From NCBI RefSeq assembly GCF_051020985.1, contig NC_135000.1, positions 8,453,001 through 8,517,000 on the forward strand: a stretch of 64,000 nucleotides of DNA, read 5' to 3'. Source of the DNA: Nomia melanderi. Taxonomy: Eukaryota > Arthropoda > Insecta > Hymenoptera > Halictidae. Under the pieces are notes generated by a model. The model was not told the origin of the DNA and made no database searches. It saw only the letters and a list, made by a program, of their open reading frames with translations. Position 1 is the stretch's first letter, and the number at the start of each line of letters is the position of its first letter. The translations under genes and the position numbers were made by a program. Shown one piece after another: positions 53,554 to 63,658 of the stretch.

Positions 53554-54079
53554 ACGCAGAATCCTCGAAACGTCGTCACCCAGCACGCTAGCATTCGCTC
53601 CGCGTAGATGCCTAGAATGACTTCATTAAAGGAACACTGGATTACCTATCGGCGCATCTAATGCGTACCCGCTGATGCACCGAATATCCGCATTATTCGG
53701 GGTCCCCTTATCCCCGTGCACGCGGCCCAAGCAGCCCTTTAATTTGAATTTCCCCGCCGGGAAACGGTCACGAAGGTATGCTTGATGGAATACGGCTGCT
53801 TAATTAAGGGTTGTCTTTGCTCGGCAGATTAATCATCCGCGTTAACGCGTTTCTACCGTTTCCACGGGCTTCCGCCGGTGGGAAGCGGCGTCGCCGCCGC
53901 CATTACCGAGTGAACTAATTTGCCCGGATTCTCTGTTTGGTTTTCATTATCTTTTATCGGGTCGCCGGGGAACCGCTGCCCCTTAAACGCTCTTTTTCTA
54001 TCGCGGATACATTTCTTTCCGGTCGACAACGCTTCCTCGAGTACCTCGGAAGCTTCTCTGATGTAAATTTTCCTGGTCT
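53554..54079. promoter_or_regulatory. Unique GC-rich island 53560-54060 (candidate regulatory module)
   Basis: It contains 'cactggattacct', 'ctgcttaattaaggg' and 'agattaatcatc' (GGATTA, TTAATTAA and GATTAAT motifs) in CpG-rich sequence with no coding frame crossing it. Function is inference. Confidence 0.25.
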
Positions 54080-54490
54080 TTTTAGTGGGCTATTTATGAA
54101 ATTGTCGATTTTATTAAATAGAAGCAATGTCAAAGGATAGAATTATTTTATTTAATTTAGTATCGAATTTTTAGTCAGGTTGATAAGGGAAAATTGATAA
54201 GGAAACTGAAGAGTTATTGTTTTTTTCACTGTTATTGAATTTTTAGTGAGATATTTATGAAATTGTTGATTTTATTAAATAGAAAATATGTCAAAGGATA
54301 GAATTACTGTATTTAATTTACTATTGAATTTTCAGTGAGATTGATAAAGGTGTTTTATTGTTTATAGTTCATTGGAAACTGAAGGAATTTGCTTATTCTC
54401 TGCTCGTGTTCACTGCGAAACTGTTATTGAATTTTTAGTGAGATTGATACGAATATTTTATAGTGAATAATTTATTGGAAAGTGAAGAGA
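54080..54490. repeat. Degenerate tandem repeat, unit about 100-160 bp
   Basis: 'ttatgaaattgt(t/c)gatttta' followed by 'ttaaatag', 'tcaaaggatagaatta' and 'attgaatttttagtgagatt' recur in order several times. Confidence 0.7.
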
Positions 54491-55235
54491 ATTTGATGCT
54501 TATTCTATGCTCGCATTTACTATGAAGCAATATAATAATAATATTTGATTTGGACTTGAAGCAATTCAGTGGCATTTAGATCAGATCTTTATTGATTCCC
54601 TTATTGTTACCAATTTTCTATGAAATTTCCGCTTATATTATTACTCATATTACGTTCAATTCCATTTGAAACTTTCGCTACGAATATCATATCGTAAATT
54701 TAACTTACAGTAGTCCTTTTTTCTCATTTGTTTCAACATTAAATTCGAAATATCTGTGAATAAAGAAATAAAGATGTTTCTGAAATTTTTTTGATTTATA
54801 GTTTACTCTCGCGTTGGTGATTAATTGTTACCTATTTATACTGTTATCCGTGAATTGATGTACGAATGTTCGGAGAATGGAAATCCGTAGGGACTCGATC
54901 GTTTCCCAAGGGAAATCTAAAAATATAGGGATATGAAAATAACGTGTTAACAGTCTGCCCATGCAACGACTATTATTGTCCGTCGGAAAAATGCGATCGT
55001 GGACGTGCACGCGACCCACGTAACGCGACAAAAGTAACCGCTGATGCCTACGTGGTCTACCTACACCTTCGAAAGCAACAGTAGACTCGCGATCGTTGCC
55101 AGCGATCGCTGAACGCTCCTTCGCGAACGAACCACGAGATATGGTAACGAATTATTTTCGTTAATTCATTGTTCTCGGGCTCCTATAATTTCTCTGGTGA
55201 ACGATGAACGAAATATAGTTAAAATTATTAATAAA
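54491..55235. other. No gene seen; GC-rich 54880-55140
   Basis: AT-rich, then a small GC island with a short minus frame. No signals. Confidence 0.4.
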
Positions 55236-55450
55236 AGAAAATTGTTGGCGTTTTCAAAATTTCAAAGCAAAAAGGAAACAGCAATCGATAAAAACAAATT
55301 CTCCGTAATCTAAAGAACTAATCAACGAGAGAATTGACATTTCAACAAAAATTTCGAACCAAGAAGGCAATATCAATCAATAAAAACAAATTCTCCGTAA
55401 TCGAAAGAACAGATCAATTAGAAAATCGTCGACATTGCTACCAAAATGTC
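55236..55450. repeat. Tandem repeat shared with 57905-58060
   Basis: Two blocks share 'aaaatttcaaagcaaaaagg' or variant, 'aaaacaaattctccgtaatc' and 'aaagaacagatcaattagaa'. The same phrases recur at 57905-58060, so this is one dispersed family. Confidence 0.75.
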
Positions 55451-55517
55451 AAATGAAACGGTAAAACGGCAGTCCATCAAAATAAAGACCAAGCAAATTG
55501 CTGTCGCTGTTACATAA

Positions 55518-55868
55518 TGTAACAGACAAGAAATAAACGGAGAAAGCAACAGAAGAAAACGGAAAATGTACCCAATAACATTGCTGTACCCGCGCGAGCA
55601 CATTGTCGAACCGGAAGGACACCCCCCTCCCCCTGATCACCTCGTCGCCAGCAGTAAGAAGGATTATTCCAGTCACGAATCCTCTTCAGGTTCGAACCAG
55701 TCACTGCTAGCCGCGAAAGATCGGACCGTTCGAGCCATTCCCGAAATGAAATCGCGCGATTACCTTTCGTTTCACGCTTATGCTCCCTGCGGCCCGTCCC
55801 TGCGACCCTCCACCCCTTTCTCTGGCCGAATATTTCACAATTTTCGAAGTAAAGGAAGAATTTCGTGA
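55518..55868 (+). other. Protein-like open frame without splice support (117 codons)
   Basis: The frame is open from 55518 to the TGA at 55866-55868. Its middle part (about residues 30-62) reads like a disordered cytosolic tail: HIVEPEGHPPPPDHLVASSK then KDYSSHESSSGSNQSLL. An acceptor-like 'ataatgtaacag' at 55525 has little pyrimidine tract. It could be a 3' terminal exon or a chance frame in a GC-rich island; minus-strand frames of similar length overlap it. Confidence 0.15.
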
Positions 55869-55954
55869 TCCTCGCTCGCCGTTTTCGTGATCTTCGCTCG
55901 CCGTCTCGCGGAATCTTCTTGATCGCCTCGGTTCCATTTATTCTACCACTAAAA

Positions 55955-56340
55955 CTAGCGAAGTAATTCCGTTTCAATGAAGCTAATGCAATTGTTTACT
56001 AGCTAAATGATCTCTACTTCTATTTACGAATCGATTGTGTAACTGCAACTTTGTGATGGAGGTTTTCAGATTTTGCTATTGAAAATTGCTGAGCAAAGTA
56101 ACTTCGTTTCAATGGAACTAATGCAATTATTTACTAGCTAAATGATTCCTGCTTCTATGTATGAGTCAATTGCAAAATCTGGAAACCTCCGTCACAAGAT
56201 TGCAGCTATGCAATTGACAAAATTCTCAATCTAAGCTCAGATGAACTGAGCATCCTATCAAGTTTAAAAATGTCGACATTATCGAAGGAACTTTCTAATT
56301 TTTTAGTCGAACTGGTAAAATTATTTACCTAAATAATCCC
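55955..56340. repeat. Direct and inverted duplication cluster
   Basis: 'gtttcaatgaagctaatgca', 'attgtttactagctaaatga' and 'cttctat' recur about 137 bases on as a direct repeat. Separately, 'gcaactttgtgatggaggtt' with 'ttcagattttgc' (56045-56076) pairs with its reverse complement at 56173-56204, forming an inverted repeat. Confidence 0.75.
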
Positions 56341-56885
56341 TGCTACTATTCACCAATCAATCGCAAAACGTGAACAATTCAAATTGCGAGTCTCCCAAAC
56401 TCAGATAATAAACCGAGCATCGTTTGGACATTTTACAATTTTCCATCTCCCCGGTAGAAGCGCAGTTTATTCGATTCCAGGCTCGTGTTTTATTCATTTT
56501 CTCGTTTCCCTCCTTTTTTTCAACGGCGAGCGGCGTGTCGGCTCGTCGGGAACGAGGGAAATTCATAGCTAAGTGGCGAATACGAGGAAAACGATGGAAA
56601 GAGATCGGGTTCCGCTCGGGTCGCCGCGAATTTTTCAAATCGAACATCGAGAAATAACGCGAGCCGGCTTTCCTGCGCGAAACCGGCGCACGGGAACTAC
56701 CGGAAATCCCGGCGTCACGTTCCCCGCGCCTTGGGCCCCGGCCCCGTACGTGTCCGCTGGGATTTCCATCGAAAATCTCGATTTTTTCCAGTGGAAACCG
56801 GCTGGGCTCGCGACAACGTGACCGTTCCCGGTCGTTCGTACTCGAAAGCAATCGTCATGCAAGATAATCGATGTCGAATCAAAAC
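56341..56885. other. GC-rich island, no gene accepted
   Basis: A 164-codon minus frame (56357-56851) and three shorter overlapping frames lack recognisable domains and splice support. Confidence 0.4.
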
Positions 56886-57105
56886 TTAACACTAGAACTA
56901 CCAGTCGAAATGACTGGTTTCGATTTTTTTGTTTAGCAATTATTGAGATCTTCGAAGCATTGAATATTCGAAATGATTTTGAAAATAAATAGTTTCATTT
57001 CAGTACTATAGTGAGTGTCTGAAGAAACTGAAAATAATCTATTGTTACAATTTTTATAGAAATTGCGCATTAATTGTATTAAATGCTCGGTAGTTCTAGT
57101 GTTAA
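56886..57105 (+). mobile_element. Family A TTAA element, complete (reference copy)
   Basis: It starts TTAACACTAGAACTACCAGT and ends CTCGGTAGTTCTAGTGTTAA, 220 bp. On the minus strand a frame enters from outside the right tip and runs to the stop at about 56933 with the family peptide pattern NTRTT, YKNCNNRLFSVSSD, SNIQCFE, NNC stop. Confidence 0.92.
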
Positions 57106-57335
57106 TGACGTAACTAAGTTGATAACAGTATAATGCGAAGATTGTGATGCCAAATAGCGAATAATTGTTGCTACTTTCCTTTGCTAAAGAGGATAACTGT
57201 ACAGAATAACATGAACAGAGTTCAATCTTCACTTTGTTCCGTCTTTCAGGAACAGGCGCTGAAACACTGTCGATTTCTTACTAACCATTAACATTTGATG
57301 ATCCTTTTAAGCAAAATATATATGTAGAAGCACTC
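57106..57335. other. Short spacer, nothing seen
   Basis: No signal. Confidence 0.35.
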
Positions 57336-57454
57336 GATTTGCAACGTGGTAAATTTGACGTGCAAAAGGTTGAATTTAATTTGCAGAAGGGTGAATCTGA
57401 TTTGCAAACGGGTGAATTTCGAGTGCAAAGCATATATTGTAGGGCAAGTGGTTA
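57336..57454. repeat. 21-bp tandem repeat derived from TTAA-element tips
   Basis: Four 21-bp units ('gatttgcaacgtggtaaatt' type, with 'gtgcaaaaggttgaattt') are followed by 'cgagtgcaaag', the B right tip, and then by 'tgtagggcaagtggttaa', a D right tip ending at 57454. Confidence 0.7.
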
Positions 57455-57904
57455 AAAGTATGACACTCGGAGAAGAAGCAGCGTGCTGAAAATAGACTTC
57501 CGAGAGAGAAAGGTGAATAATGAGCGAGTCGGGTGTTAATTGCGCCGTTTAATTTCCACGCGATAACGCGAGACTCGGCCACGGAAGTTGATCAAGCGCG
57601 AATTCCCACTGACACACCGGCGGCCCGGGATTAAGAAAGAAGAGCAAAGGAGCCGACTACGTGGGAACCGGGAACAATAATATCACTTTTTCCCCGTCCC
57701 CCCTCTCCAACCCGTTTCGAAATCGAATGCCTCGGTGACCGGCGAACGATCACGTCCTAAGGCCGCGTTAACAGCTCTCGATCCTTCCCCGATCATGGAT
57801 TCTCGATCGTTTTTGCTATTAGTTCGCTGCCCGCTGAAAGGAAATAGTCTATAGACAGAAATTCTATACAATCTGAACTAATTAATGAGAAGGTTACTGA
57901 TATT
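57455..57904. other. GC-rich stretch, no gene seen
   Basis: Short minus frames only. Confidence 0.4.
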
Positions 57905-58060
57905 CTTTACTATTTTTACCAAAATTTCAAAGCAAAAAGAAAATAGTCGTCGATAAACGTGAATTCTCTGGAATCTAAAGAACTAATCAATTAGAAAACT
58001 TGGTACTTTCACCAAAATTTCAAAGCAAAGGAAATGGCGATCTATAGAGATCAATTCTTT
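57905..58060. repeat. Second location of the 55236-55450 repeat family
   Basis: 'accaaaatttcaaagcaaa' occurs twice, with 'gaattctctggaatctaaag' and 'aactaatcaattagaaaact'. Confidence 0.72.
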
Positions 58061-58089
58061 ATAATTTAAAGACTTCAGTTAGAAGGCAT

Positions 58090-58316
58090 CAATATCTAAA
58101 ATATTGAAACAAAATAGCTTTCTTATTCACTGCTTCTAGTTTTACATACTTTTAGTTTGAAACAATGTCGTCAAACAATGTCGTTTTACATACTTTTAGT
58201 TTCAAACAATAGCTTTCTTATTCACTGCTTCATATAATTTTACATACTTTTAGCTTCAAACATCTCACCGAAAAATATCGAGTCCAAGCGAACAACTTTC
58301 GACTGCAAACGGTTAA
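58090..58316. mobile_element. Degenerate family B-like element with internal duplication
   Basis: 'atagctttcttattcactgc' and 'tttacatacttttag' are duplicated. The 3' end 'cgactgcaaacggttaat' resembles a decayed B tip. Confidence 0.45.
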
Positions 58317-58769
58317 TCCCATGAAAATCGCAGTCGAAAGATTGCAATACTAACCCCACCAAATGTTTCTCTAATGCAACTCGATTCCTTTAGTTTCTCC
58401 GAAACGCACACCGCCCCCGAGATTTACGGTACCTTAATTTTCTTGTTTTATTCTCCACCGTTTCCACTCTCCATCCGTCGCTGTCTCGCTCTCTTCGTTA
58501 TTATTCGTTTCGTTAATTACTCGCACAAGGAAGTATCGCTTACGGTGCAACGAGAGAACCGCATTCAGGTCAGCTGCAATAACAGTCGAGTCGAGCCTCG
58601 CCCTCGCGCGATCGCGCAACCACAAATGCACATACTTCATTGTCTCTAACAGATGTACGTACAGAAGACATTATCATCCGCGGATTTTACGCGTGTTCCC
58701 GTGGGAGACGCAATAAAGTGATAAACAGATTTTTAAATACTCGCGAGAACTTATAAGAAGCGTAATATC
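58317..58769. other. No gene seen
   Basis: Mixed sequence with a 91-codon + frame (58374-58649) and an overlapping minus frame, both unremarkable. Confidence 0.4.
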
Positions 58770-59250
58770 GCGATGAATAAAATGTCTAAAATCGCTCCGT
58801 TAATTACCTAAGTATCTAAACTTACTTTGTTAATCATCGAAATATCTATAATCATTTCTTGAACATAGTTCAAATAAGAAATCGTCGCAAACAATAAGGA
58901 TAAAATGTCTACAATCGCTTCGTTAATTACCTAGGTGTCTAAATTTAATTTGACCATCATCGAAATATCTATAATCACCCATTGAACGTGCTTTAAATAA
59001 GAAAAATGTCTAAAATCGCTTCGTTAATTACCTAAGTATCTAAACTTACTTTGTCAATCATCGAAATATCTATAATCACCTCTCGAACGTGGTTCAAATA
59101 AGAAATCGTCGCAAATGATAAGAATAAAATATCTAAAATCGCTTCGTTAATTAACTAGGTGTCAAAATTTAATTTGTCAATCATCGAAATATCTATAATC
59201 ACCCATTGAACATAGTTCAAATAAGAAATCGTCGCGAACGATAATAAACA
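58770..59250. repeat. Tandem array, unit about 91-133 bp, 4 copies
   Basis: 'aatgtctaaaatcgcttcgt', 'taattacctaagtatctaaa' and 'catcgaaatatctataatca' recur with anchors 58781, 58914, 59005 and 59128; one copy lacks the 'gaaatcgtcgcaaa' part. Confidence 0.9.
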
Positions 59251-59258
59251 GTATAAAA

Positions 59259-59464
59259 TTAACCCTTATCGGACGAAGATTCTTTGAAATATACAATACC
59301 TTCAGCAGATAAAGCTGAATTACATATCAAATGCTTAATTAATATAAAAAAAGGAAGCTTCGCGATGATCTTTAGCTGTTTGAGCAACTAAATCATTCGT
59401 CTACACCTTAAAATACGAAAATTTCATCTCGCCGAAATGTCGACAGTCGTTCGCAAAGGGTTAA
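59259..59464 (+). mobile_element. Family E TTAA element, complete
   Basis: It starts TTAACCCTTATCGGACGA and ends CGTTCGCAAAGGGTTAA, 206 bp. It is homologous to 24721-24925 along its length. Confidence 0.88.
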
Positions 59465-60569
59465 TCGAGCATAATATTAAAATTAAAAAAGAAATGTTTA
59501 CGCGAGGAATATTTGCTGGAAAGAAGCGTTTTCTATAATAATTCCAGCTTTTCCAACGAGCCTGGCCTCTCATGGAAATCCTCGGGGCAGCGATAAATCC
59601 AACAAAATTTTCGCGTCACGAACTTCCCGTATCCCGCGCGCGCGCGTTTCAGGGGGAGAGAAAAAAAGCGAATCTTTCTGTAATTTAACTTGATATTTGC
59701 ATGGAAAGTCTCACGGTCCAGTTACCCCATAGTCATTACGGAAAGCACGGATTTCAGCGAACGTCTCGCGCGTTACCCGATCCGAAAGCCGGACAAAAGA
59801 TACACGGCCCTGTTGCAGCGTCCCCGTCAGCGACATTAAAGAATCTAATAAAAGAAAGAGACGACGACGAGGAGGACGACGACGCCGCTCATCATTTCCG
59901 GAAGTATTAAAGGGTGAGCCCGGCGGACGGAAAATGAACTCGGCGGTACGTGTGTTTCGTGCAAAGCGAACCGGTCGTTTCTCTGTGCATTGACACCGGC
60001 CTCGCGGCGCGGAAACGTTCGTCACGAACGACGCTTCTGTCTCGAAAATCCAGAGGCGTCGTCGAAAATGAAATTCATATCCCGTAGACGAGATTGCGGC
60101 ATCAAATATTCGTCTACTTCCGTTAAAAACTGATTCTTCTGCTGGGAAGTCTGTCCCGGAGCTTCTCTTAAGGCTTTGAATCTCGAGTGATGCTTAGAAA
60201 GTCATCGCCGTTCTCGCGAACCTCTTATGAAGTCGGGTTTGACGATGTCTGAAGGTATTTAAGAAACATAAATGTGGACTTTAGTTGTGTTAGAGCTTTT
60301 CCTAAGAGTTTGAGCCTTGGTTTTTAACAGAATTCTTTTTGAAGCTCGCACCGTTCCTCCGAACTCGAGTTTGAAGCGGTATGAAGGTGTTCGTAGATGT
60401 TTGCCGATATCCACTAGAGATTTGTTCATTAAAATCTTGCGTTCAAATTCTAAACCACAAAATTCACCTGAAAGATATTCATCGAGTTCGCAACGCTCTT
60501 CTAAAGCCTAGTTCGAAGCCGTTTGAAGGTGTTTACGAATGTTTGCCTCATGAATTCCTCAACTTTTCC
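59465..60569. other. No gene accepted; GC-rich 59560-60080
   Basis: The + frame 59701-59910 ends in an acidic GAC/GAG run (KERDDDEEDDDAAHHF), a low-complexity effect. 'gaagcggtatgaaggtgttc' or variant with 'gatgtttgcc' is duplicated at about 60372 and 60513. Confidence 0.4.
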
Positions 60570-60799
60570 TTAACCAGTTAACTGTGGAATTTAGTTGGAA
60601 AAACCTCTCGTTCGGCGCGCAATATAATTAAAAAATGGAGCGTGTAGAGTATATTTATATTTTAATAAAAGATCAAAGCGAAACACAGAAGGATTACATG
60701 TTTATGTGAAAAAAATAAAGAATTAATCGCTGAAAGAATTGGTATCGTGTCAAGCTTCACGATGACGTGTATACTCGTCAGACACAGTTAACTGGTTAA
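60570..60799 (+). mobile_element. Family F TTAA element, complete (reference copy)
   Basis: It starts TTAACCAGTTAACTGTGG and ends CACAGTTAACTGGTTAA, 230 bp. Each tip contains a second internal TTAA. Near the right end 'cgtgtatactcgtc' is present. Non-coding. Confidence 0.9.
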
Positions 60800-61835
60800 A
60801 CTTCGAAAGTTCAATCCCACAGAAACTCTGACGCAAAAACCATCCAGTTTGAGCTCGTCTGAACAAGTTTCTCGTCGGCTGTCAAACATTTTCAAACATT
60901 TTCAAACATTCTCCGCATCTCCTTCGACGTTCCACCACGAAACAACGTTTCCCCTCCGTCTTACAAAGCACTATCAACCGTTTTCCCCCGTAACTCGCGA
61001 GTTTTTCGGATCGAACCGCGGCACGGCGTTCCCGAATCGAGTTGCCAAGGATCCGGGATAGAATTTTCAGGGAGATAGGCGAGCGAAAAAGCGTATTAGG
61101 TACTTATCTCGGCGAGCGTGCGGCGGCTGGGGAACGAGGGGAGATCGATGCTCCGAAGGAAGACGGAAACGGGCGGAATAAAGGGACAGGGGGGCGGGGC
61201 GGGGCTCCGGGATGAGCCTGGAAGCTGTTGGCTTCCCTTAACCGAGCCAACTGGACCGTGACCCAACAGTCGTATCTACGGATAATGCTACTTCGCCGAA
61301 GAAACAACGATCGTTCCGCAAAAAGATGAGGTCCGGGGCCAGCAATGGCGGCGAGTTACGCTCGAGTTGAAGAGTCACGTGCCCGGCTGGCGCTCGAGGA
61401 AAGTCGGTTTCCTGGGGGATGAAAGGCGGCGGCCGAGGGCTGGTTAAGTGGAATTGTTGGGTAACAAGAGGCGAGCGGCGGGGAATCAGAAAAACTCGCC
61501 GCCCTGATCTCGTTACCGGACGAAGAGAACCGAGATCGCAGCTGGATCTTCGTAGCCGGTGTCTACTTCGCGAAGGAGCGAGTTTTCATTATTCCATTAT
61601 TCATCGGGACATTTTCCGCTTGCTGCGACGGGACATGGCGTTCTTATTGAGGACTTAGGGGATGGACGGTCTTTGGATGCTCGGGTGTGTTTAGGAATCA
61701 GTGGAATCAGTTGTTTACGCTTGTTTGAGGTTAGATGTTGATTTGTTTAGTAGTGAAGGGTAAGGAAAGGTTAGTTGCTGATCTGCTTTGGGAATTTTGA
61801 AAATTTAAAGTTAAAGGATTGTGAGTTCCTGTGTT
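60800..61835. other. GC-rich island 60950-61640, no gene seen
   Basis: The island is CpG- and G-rich (for example 'gacaggggggcggggcgggg' near 61185). Frames are short and Arg/Ser/Pro-rich. Confidence 0.4.
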
Positions 61836-62030
61836 CTAATTGACAGTTTCAACAATTTAAATTTTCTAAATTTTCTAATTGACAATTTCAACAGTTTGAA
61901 TTTTCTAAATTTTCTAATTGACAATTGCAACAGTTTGAATTTTCTAAATTTTCTAATTGATAATTTCAACAGTTTGAATTTTCTAAATTTTCTAATTGAC
62001 AATTTCAATAGTTTGAATTTTCTAAATTGA
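61836..62030. repeat. 39-bp tandem array, 5 copies
   Basis: 'ctaattgacaatttcaacag' plus 'tttgaattttctaaatttt' repeats with anchors 61841, 61880, 61919, 61958 and 61997. Because 39 is a multiple of three and the unit lacks stops in one frame on each strand, both strands show repetitive open frames (69 and 88 codons). These are artefacts of the array. Confidence 0.95.
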
Positions 62031-62049
62031 ATAGAACACTTAGTAATCT

Positions 62050-62261
62050 TTAACTCTTTGAACTCTGTAGGCTCCAATATTGCACCATTTATATTAAATA
62101 TTTTAATGAATCAAAGAAACTACCCTAAAATCATTCGATTTTCTACACATCCAAATTTCGTACTAAGGAAAATAAAAACTCGAAAATAGCATTTCTAATT
62201 TTCCCTAGGAATACTATAAAAATTAGTTTCTGATTACACAATCTGGAGTGCTAAGGGTTAA
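62050..62261 (+). mobile_element. Family C TTAA element, complete
   Basis: It starts TTAACTCTTTGAACTCTGTA and ends CTGGAGTGCTAAGGGTTAA, 212 bp. The interior matches C5. Confidence 0.9.
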
Positions 62262-63640
62262 ATTTCTATCTATGGGAATCTTGTATTGAAACAGTCCTCG
62301 GCAATTTTATTTATAGAACACCTGACTTTCTTTCGTTATCAAACGATAAAGTATTCAGTATCAGTATTCAGTGTTCAAAGTATTCAGTTTCGTTCTAAAG
62401 GGGTTGGAAGGATCAACACGGACAGCTCGAGAATCCGGGGAAAATCGTAAGATTCCAGTGATTCGGTAATTAGCGCAAAGTGTTAGCAGTTGAAAACGAC
62501 GTGATAGGCCGGCGACCGGTCGGCAAATCGATGCCGCGGGTAGGGGTGCAGCGTTTAGAGGAATCGGAGCGCGATCCTGATCGCCTTTCATCAGCCCGCG
62601 TCCGCCACGGTAACGGTAGCGGTCCGCGGCAGATGTTTTTAATGAGAGCAGGGCCTCCCCGTCTATCCATACGGCCCTTGAACCACCGCAGACAGACCGG
62701 TGTTTAACCACACCGCAGCAACTTTTATGCCACCTGCCGAGACTACGCCGCCACACTGCCTGGATTTTCGATCCGGCCCCGAGAACAAAGGAATCGAGGC
62801 CGGGATCGATCGATCCTCGATCCTGGACCTCCTATTCGCGTGGACACTCGCTTCCGCGGCTTTCTCACGGTCACCCGAACCCCCGTCCGTGGACATTTTA
62901 ACCCTCCACCTACTCTACCCGAAAACAAAAGAGAAAAAAAATAACGAAACTGGTACATATCGACGAACAAGCTTCGATACTCCCAAAATCGATGATACAC
63001 TACCAGTAAACAAAGGGTTAACGGATTTGGCTCAGTTTCAAGGAAAACTACAACCCCTTGGTCTACGCTCGTTAGCGGTCGAATTCGATATCTAATTTAC
63101 TAAAGCTTGAATCGTCGTGTTCACTGTAAAAATCGACGATTTAAAACAGAGAACCACTGGATCGTCGAAAAGCGAGGGAGCTAGTCGCGCGTTTCTCTTT
63201 GGAAATTCCGAAGCGACAATCGTCCGGTTCCATTCCAGCGGAATCCGAGGCGGCCGGAGCGACAAAACGGAAGCAGTCCCCGTTTCTTACCCCTTCGTCG
63301 CGGGCGATGCCCGGGCAAATAACCGTGGCGAAATTTCGGTCGCCGGTTTTTTCCTGACAAATCGTTCGGGAGATTTATCGCCGGGCCGGGCGCAAATGGG
63401 AAATCGACGGCACGTTAAACCCCGCGGGAAAGGAAGTCGTGGCGGCGGCGTCACGCGAAGGGCAGACGGAATAACGAGTATTATAATGGACCGTGCCCCT
63501 TTTCGTGTAGATCGAACGAAAAGCCGGTACGGGGCCGCCGCGCGATCCGCAGCCGCCGCAAAACCTTCCCCGGGCGGATCGTAAAAACGTTAAATTGGTA
63601 ATCGAGATGCCCGCACGAATTTTTTCCCTTCTTCTTCCTT
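62262..63640. other. GC-rich region, no gene accepted
   Basis: Frames up to 155 codons (63117-63584, +) and 131 codons (62361-62756, - and 62700-63095, +) overlap on both strands. They are Arg/Gly/Ser-rich and have no recognisable motifs. A candidate acceptor 'ggttccattccag' near 63238 has no matching donor. Confidence 0.4.
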
Positions 63641-63644
63641 TTCT

Positions 63645-63658
63645 CCCCCCCCCCCCCC
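63645..63658. repeat. Poly-C run (14 bases)
   Basis: Fourteen consecutive C follow 'cttcttccttttct', a pyrimidine tract. The run is prone to sequencing-length error. Confidence 0.9.

Noticed and set aside
55689..55705. 'ggttcgaacc'-type motif considered as a tRNA B box
   Set aside because: No acceptor stem, A box or cloverleaf could be drawn around it.
56357..56851. 164-codon minus frame
   Set aside because: Composition-driven frame overlapping three others; no domain or splice support.
59701..59910. + frame ending in KERDDDEEDDDAAHHF, followed by GTGAGC
   Set aside because: The acidic run is a GAC/GAG repeat. The frame stops before the donor-like site and the upstream acceptor lacks a pyrimidine tract.
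61811..62077. Repetitive 88-codon minus and 69-codon plus frames
   Set aside because: Artefacts of a 39-bp tandem array.
63117..63584. 155-codon + frame with an acceptor-like site near 63238
   Set aside because: Low-complexity Ala/Gly/Arg end, no donor, no recognisable motif.
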